Shown piece by piece: positions 33,048 to 35,443 of a DNA stretch of 35,443 nt (position 1 is its first letter; each line of letters opens with the position of its first letter). The translations under genes and the position numbers were made by a program. The DNA lies in the NCBI GenBank assembly GCA_019454835.1, contig JACFNP010000037.1, forward strand, positions 1-35,443, in the 5' to 3' direction. The notes beneath the pieces were generated by a model. The model was given only the letters and a program-made list of their open reading frames with translations. It searched no databases and was not told the DNA's origin. The DNA is from Rubellimicrobium sp. GTDB taxonomy: Bacteria > Pseudomonadota > Alphaproteobacteria > Rhodobacterales > Rhodobacteraceae.

Positions 33048-35303
33048 TCACCCTTCGTAGTAACGGCGCATCCGGTTCGTGTAGCCACCGTAGCGATAGC
33101 CGTAGCCGTAGCGGCGCATCCCCTTCGGGTCGATCTGGCTGAGCACCAGCCCCGTCACCGGGATGTTCACCGTGCGCAGCATCTTCAGTGCATCGTCCAC
33201 CAGCCCGCGCGAGGTGCGGTCCCAGTTCACCACAAACAGCACCGCATCGACCAGCGGCGCGATCACGCGCGCGTCGGGCACGGCCAGAACCGGCGGCGTG
33301 TCGATGACGATATGGTCATAGCTCTCGCGTATCCCGGCGATGAAATCGCGGAACCGATCCGACGACAGCAGGTCGGCGGCGTTCACCGACACCTTCTCGC
33401 CCATCAGCACGTCAAGTTTCAGCGCCGGGTCATGCCAGAGCGCCTCGGCCAGCGGCACGTCTCCGGCAATGACCGACAGCAGGCCCTTCTGCCGGGTCGC
33501 CTCGGGGAAATAGCTGGCGAAGGTGCGGCGCCGCAGGTCGCCCTCGATCAGCAGGACGCGCTTTTCCAGCCCGGCAAGGTTCTGCGCCAGCGCGATCGAC
33601 ACCGTGGTCTTGCCCTCGCCCGGCACCGCCGATGTCGTGAGGATCACCTGCGCCGGGCGGTCGACGTTCGACAGCAGCACCGAGGTGCGCAGGTTGCGCA
33701 CCGCCTCGGCGACGGCCGAGGCCGGGCGCGTAGTCAGCCATGCGATCTGTTTTGCCCGCGCGCGCACCGGGATGCGGGGAATCTGGCCGAGGACGGCGAT
33801 GCCGGTGCGGTCCTCGAGTTCACCCGCGCTGCGGAAGCCCTGATGCATGAGTTCGCGCACCAGCACGATGCCGATGCCGATCATCAGGCCGATGACCAGC
33901 GCCAGCGCCATGATCCGCGCCTTGCGCGGCGCGACCTGACCGGCGCCGATCGCATCGGACAGGATGCGCACGTCCGACTTCTGCGACCCGAGCTGCAACG
34001 TCACCTCGCGCAACTGGGTCGAGAACGTATCGTAGAGCAACTGCGCCGATTGCAGATCCTGTTCCAGTTGCCGGATGTCACCCGCAGCCTCGCCGGTGCG
34101 GGCGATCTGGTCGGTCAGGGCGGTGATCTCGGTATTCACCGAGGCCAGCGCCGCCGTCAGCCGTTCCACCTCGCTTTGCGCCTGCTGCTGCAACTGGCCG
34201 AAGCGCAGGTCGAACCGCGCCTGTGCCGCATCGTCCCCGGCAGTGATGCCGCGCGCCAGCGTGCGCAACTGCGCGTCACTGGCGGCCTCGGCCCGCACGT
34301 CGGCCCCCTGCCCCGCCGCCGCATCCAGCCGGGCGACGGTCTCCTGCGCCGCCGACAGCGCGCGCTGGGTGTCGAAGCGGCGGCCCTCGGCGGTGGCGAG
34401 CTGCGTCTGGAAGCCGGTCAGGCCCGAATCGCTGGTCGTCAGCGCATTCTCGGCGCGCCGCGCGTTGATGTCGGCCTGCCGTCCGTCGATCTCGCGGCGC
34501 AGTTCGGCAACCCGGTCCGACAGCCAGACCGCCGAGGCTTCGGCAGCGGCGACCTTCTGCTGCTGGTTGTCGTCCCGGTAGACCTCGGCCATCACGTTCG
34601 CCAGACGAACCGCTTCCAGCGGATCGGGTGTCGTGGCGGTGATGAAGAACAGGTAGCTGCGGTCGTCGAAACTGGCCGAAAGCACGCCCTGCAGCATCGA
34701 GATCGTGTCCTGCCGCTGCTGTTCGGGCGTATCGACGGGTTCGGGAAACATCTCGCTGATCCCGTCGCTGGCGGGCCTGCCGAAGATGCCGGTCAGCGCA
34801 TCGCGCACCAGGCCCTTCGCGTCGCCGACCAGATGCCGCAGCGAGGCGAGGGCCTCTTCCACCGGCCCGGCAGGTTCCGGCGGCGGCGCAAGCCAGGGGT
34901 TGTAAAGCGGCGATGCGGTCAGATCGAGCCGGTCCACCAGCTTGCCCACCACCTCGCGCGAGGTGACGATCGCCATTTCGGTGCTCATGGCGCTCTGGTT
35001 GACGCCGCCGTAGCCGAAGAAGGCCGATGTCGCATCGGTGGCGCGCGGGTCATTGTCGCGCGTCACCATCATCGTCGTGGTCGCGCTGTAGATCGGGACC
35101 GAGGCGATGTTGGCCCTGTACCAGCCGACGACCACGGCAATGGCCGCGCAGAGCAGGATGATCGGCCAGCCGCGCCACAGCGTCCGGGCCAGCGCGAGCA
35201 GGTCGATCTCGTCATTGTCGTCCCTGCCGACATCCACCGCCGGGGCGGCAACCGAGGACTTCCTGCTCACGACCGATGCATCCACACCCGCGTTCCCACG
35301 CAA
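33048..35303 (-). CDS. Wzc-type polysaccharide co-polymerase / tyrosine kinase
   Basis: A 751-residue membrane protein of the Wzc/ExoP type. Two helices (about 47-63 and 462-484) enclose a long coiled periplasmic domain. The cytosolic BY-kinase domain has Walker A SAVPGEGKTT (about 558-567), Walker A' VLLIEGDLRR and Walker B IVIDTPP (about 665-671). The C terminus carries a tyrosine cluster with seven tyrosines from about residue 732 (YGYGYRYGGYTN, then RRYYEG) as autophosphorylation sites. It controls chain length and export with the Wza-type protein. The start is unclear: the longest reading uses TTG at 35303; GTG at 35285 or 35270 are alternatives. Confidence 0.9.
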   Translation of the reverse strand: MRGNAGVDASVVSRKSSVAAPAVDVGRDDNDEIDLLALARTLWRGWPIILLCAAIAVVVGWYRANIASVPIYSATTTMMVTRDNDPRATDATSAFFGYGGVNQSAMSTEMAIVTSREVVGKLVDRLDLTASPLYNPWLAPPPEPAGPVEEALASLRHLVGDAKGLVRDALTGIFGRPASDGISEMFPEPVDTPEQQRQDTISMLQGVLSASFDDRSYLFFITATTPDPLEAVRLANVMAEVYRDDNQQQKVAAAEASAVWLSDRVAELRREIDGRQADINARRAENALTTSDSGLTGFQTQLATAEGRRFDTQRALSAAQETVARLDAAAGQGADVRAEAASDAQLRTLARGITAGDDAAQARFDLRFGQLQQQAQSEVERLTAALASVNTEITALTDQIARTGEAAGDIRQLEQDLQSAQLLYDTFSTQLREVTLQLGSQKSDVRILSDAIGAGQVAPRKARIMALALVIGLMIGIGIVLVRELMHQGFRSAGELEDRTGIAVLGQIPRIPVRARAKQIAWLTTRPASAVAEAVRNLRTSVLLSNVDRPAQVILTTSAVPGEGKTTVSIALAQNLAGLEKRVLLIEGDLRRRTFASYFPEATRQKGLLSVIAGDVPLAEALWHDPALKLDVLMGEKVSVNAADLLSSDRFRDFIAGIRESYDHIVIDTPPVLAVPDARVIAPLVDAVLFVVNWDRTSRGLVDDALKMLRTVNIPVTGLVLSQIDPKGMRRYGYGYRYGGYTNRMRRYYEG

Positions 35304-35364
35304 TTACCGTCAGATTTCCCTACCCACCACGGACCGAAGTGTCACGACCCTATCGGACAAGACC

Positions 35365-35443
35365 GGGCAATCGGACGCACGGCATGTTCCGTCATTGCGA
35401 GGAGGCGCAGCCGACGAAGCAACCCAGTCCGTTCGCTTTATGT
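35365..35443. repeat. palindromic repeat copy L (cut by window end)
   Basis: The left outer arm GGGCAATCGGACGCAC (35365-35380) is followed by GGCATGTT and the core from 35389: long left arm with GAGGAGGCGCAGCCGACGAAG, then a loop beginning AGTCCGTTCGC. The window ends inside the loop. It lies 60-140 bp upstream of the Wzc-type gene. Confidence 0.85.

Overview
The window is high-GC DNA from an alphaproteobacterium, most likely a member of the Rhodobacteraceae (Rhodobacter/Paracoccus-like). The evidence is the close match of the cytochrome bc1 operon (petA-petB-petC, with a GTG-started Rieske protein and a 437-residue cytochrome b) to Rhodobacter proteins. A Rhodobacterales-style neighbourhood of ubiG, nitrilase-like amidase, grxC, comF, NDUFAF5-like methyltransferase and hemH points the same way, as do tRNA genes with encoded CCA ends. 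Most of the region is ordinary chromosomal core; no phage, integrase or transposase gene was seen. Layout: (1) 1-2.1 kb: rpmG and a Bax-inhibitor-1-like membrane protein, converging on two mirrored terminators, then an XRE regulator and tRNA-Lys(CTT). (2) 2.3-11.4 kb: dapF-mtaB overlapping, a Tat-type solute-binding protein coupled to proline iminopeptidase, ubiG, an amidase-glutaredoxin-comF run on the minus strand, and a methyltransferase-hemH pair. (3) 11.6-13.1 kb: a hicA-hicB toxin-antitoxin pair and an L,D-transpeptidase. (4) 13.3-16.7 kb: a TPP riboswitch and thiBPQ thiamine importer. (5) 16.9-19.6 kb: petABC on the minus strand. (6) 20-22.7 kb: a GST, a GntR-family regulator coupled to a YgjP-type metallopeptidase, and a TIGR02300-type acidic protein. 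(7) 22.8-26.5 kb: tRNA-Ala(GGC), a Spy/CpxP-like periplasmic protein with a CpxR-like direct repeat upstream, an OmpR-type regulator, its histidine kinase and a small secreted protein. (8) 26.8-35.3 kb: a small secreted ClpP-like protein and an exopolysaccharide locus (sugar transferase, YjbH, YjbF-type lipoprotein, Wza-type export protein, YdcF-type protein and a converging Wzc-type tyrosine kinase). The most unusual feature is a family of about thirteen non-coding palindromic repeats, roughly one every 3 kb and always between genes. The core is a hairpin of about 90 bp bounded by CCGTCATTGCGAGG and its complement. In four places the core lies inside a larger element bounded by a 16-base outer inverted repeat (GGGCAATCGGGCGAAC and its complement). 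Three of these composites are exactly 170 bp. Comparing copies suggests the contents have flipped at three nested levels: the 170-bp interior, the core hairpin and the loop. The clearest case is the pair at 23777-24023 and 26490-26736. Their outside flanks align in direct orientation (about 80% over 77 bases), yet the 170-bp interiors align only when one is reverse-complemented. This nested, apparently invertible palindrome family is the best candidate here for an undescribed system.
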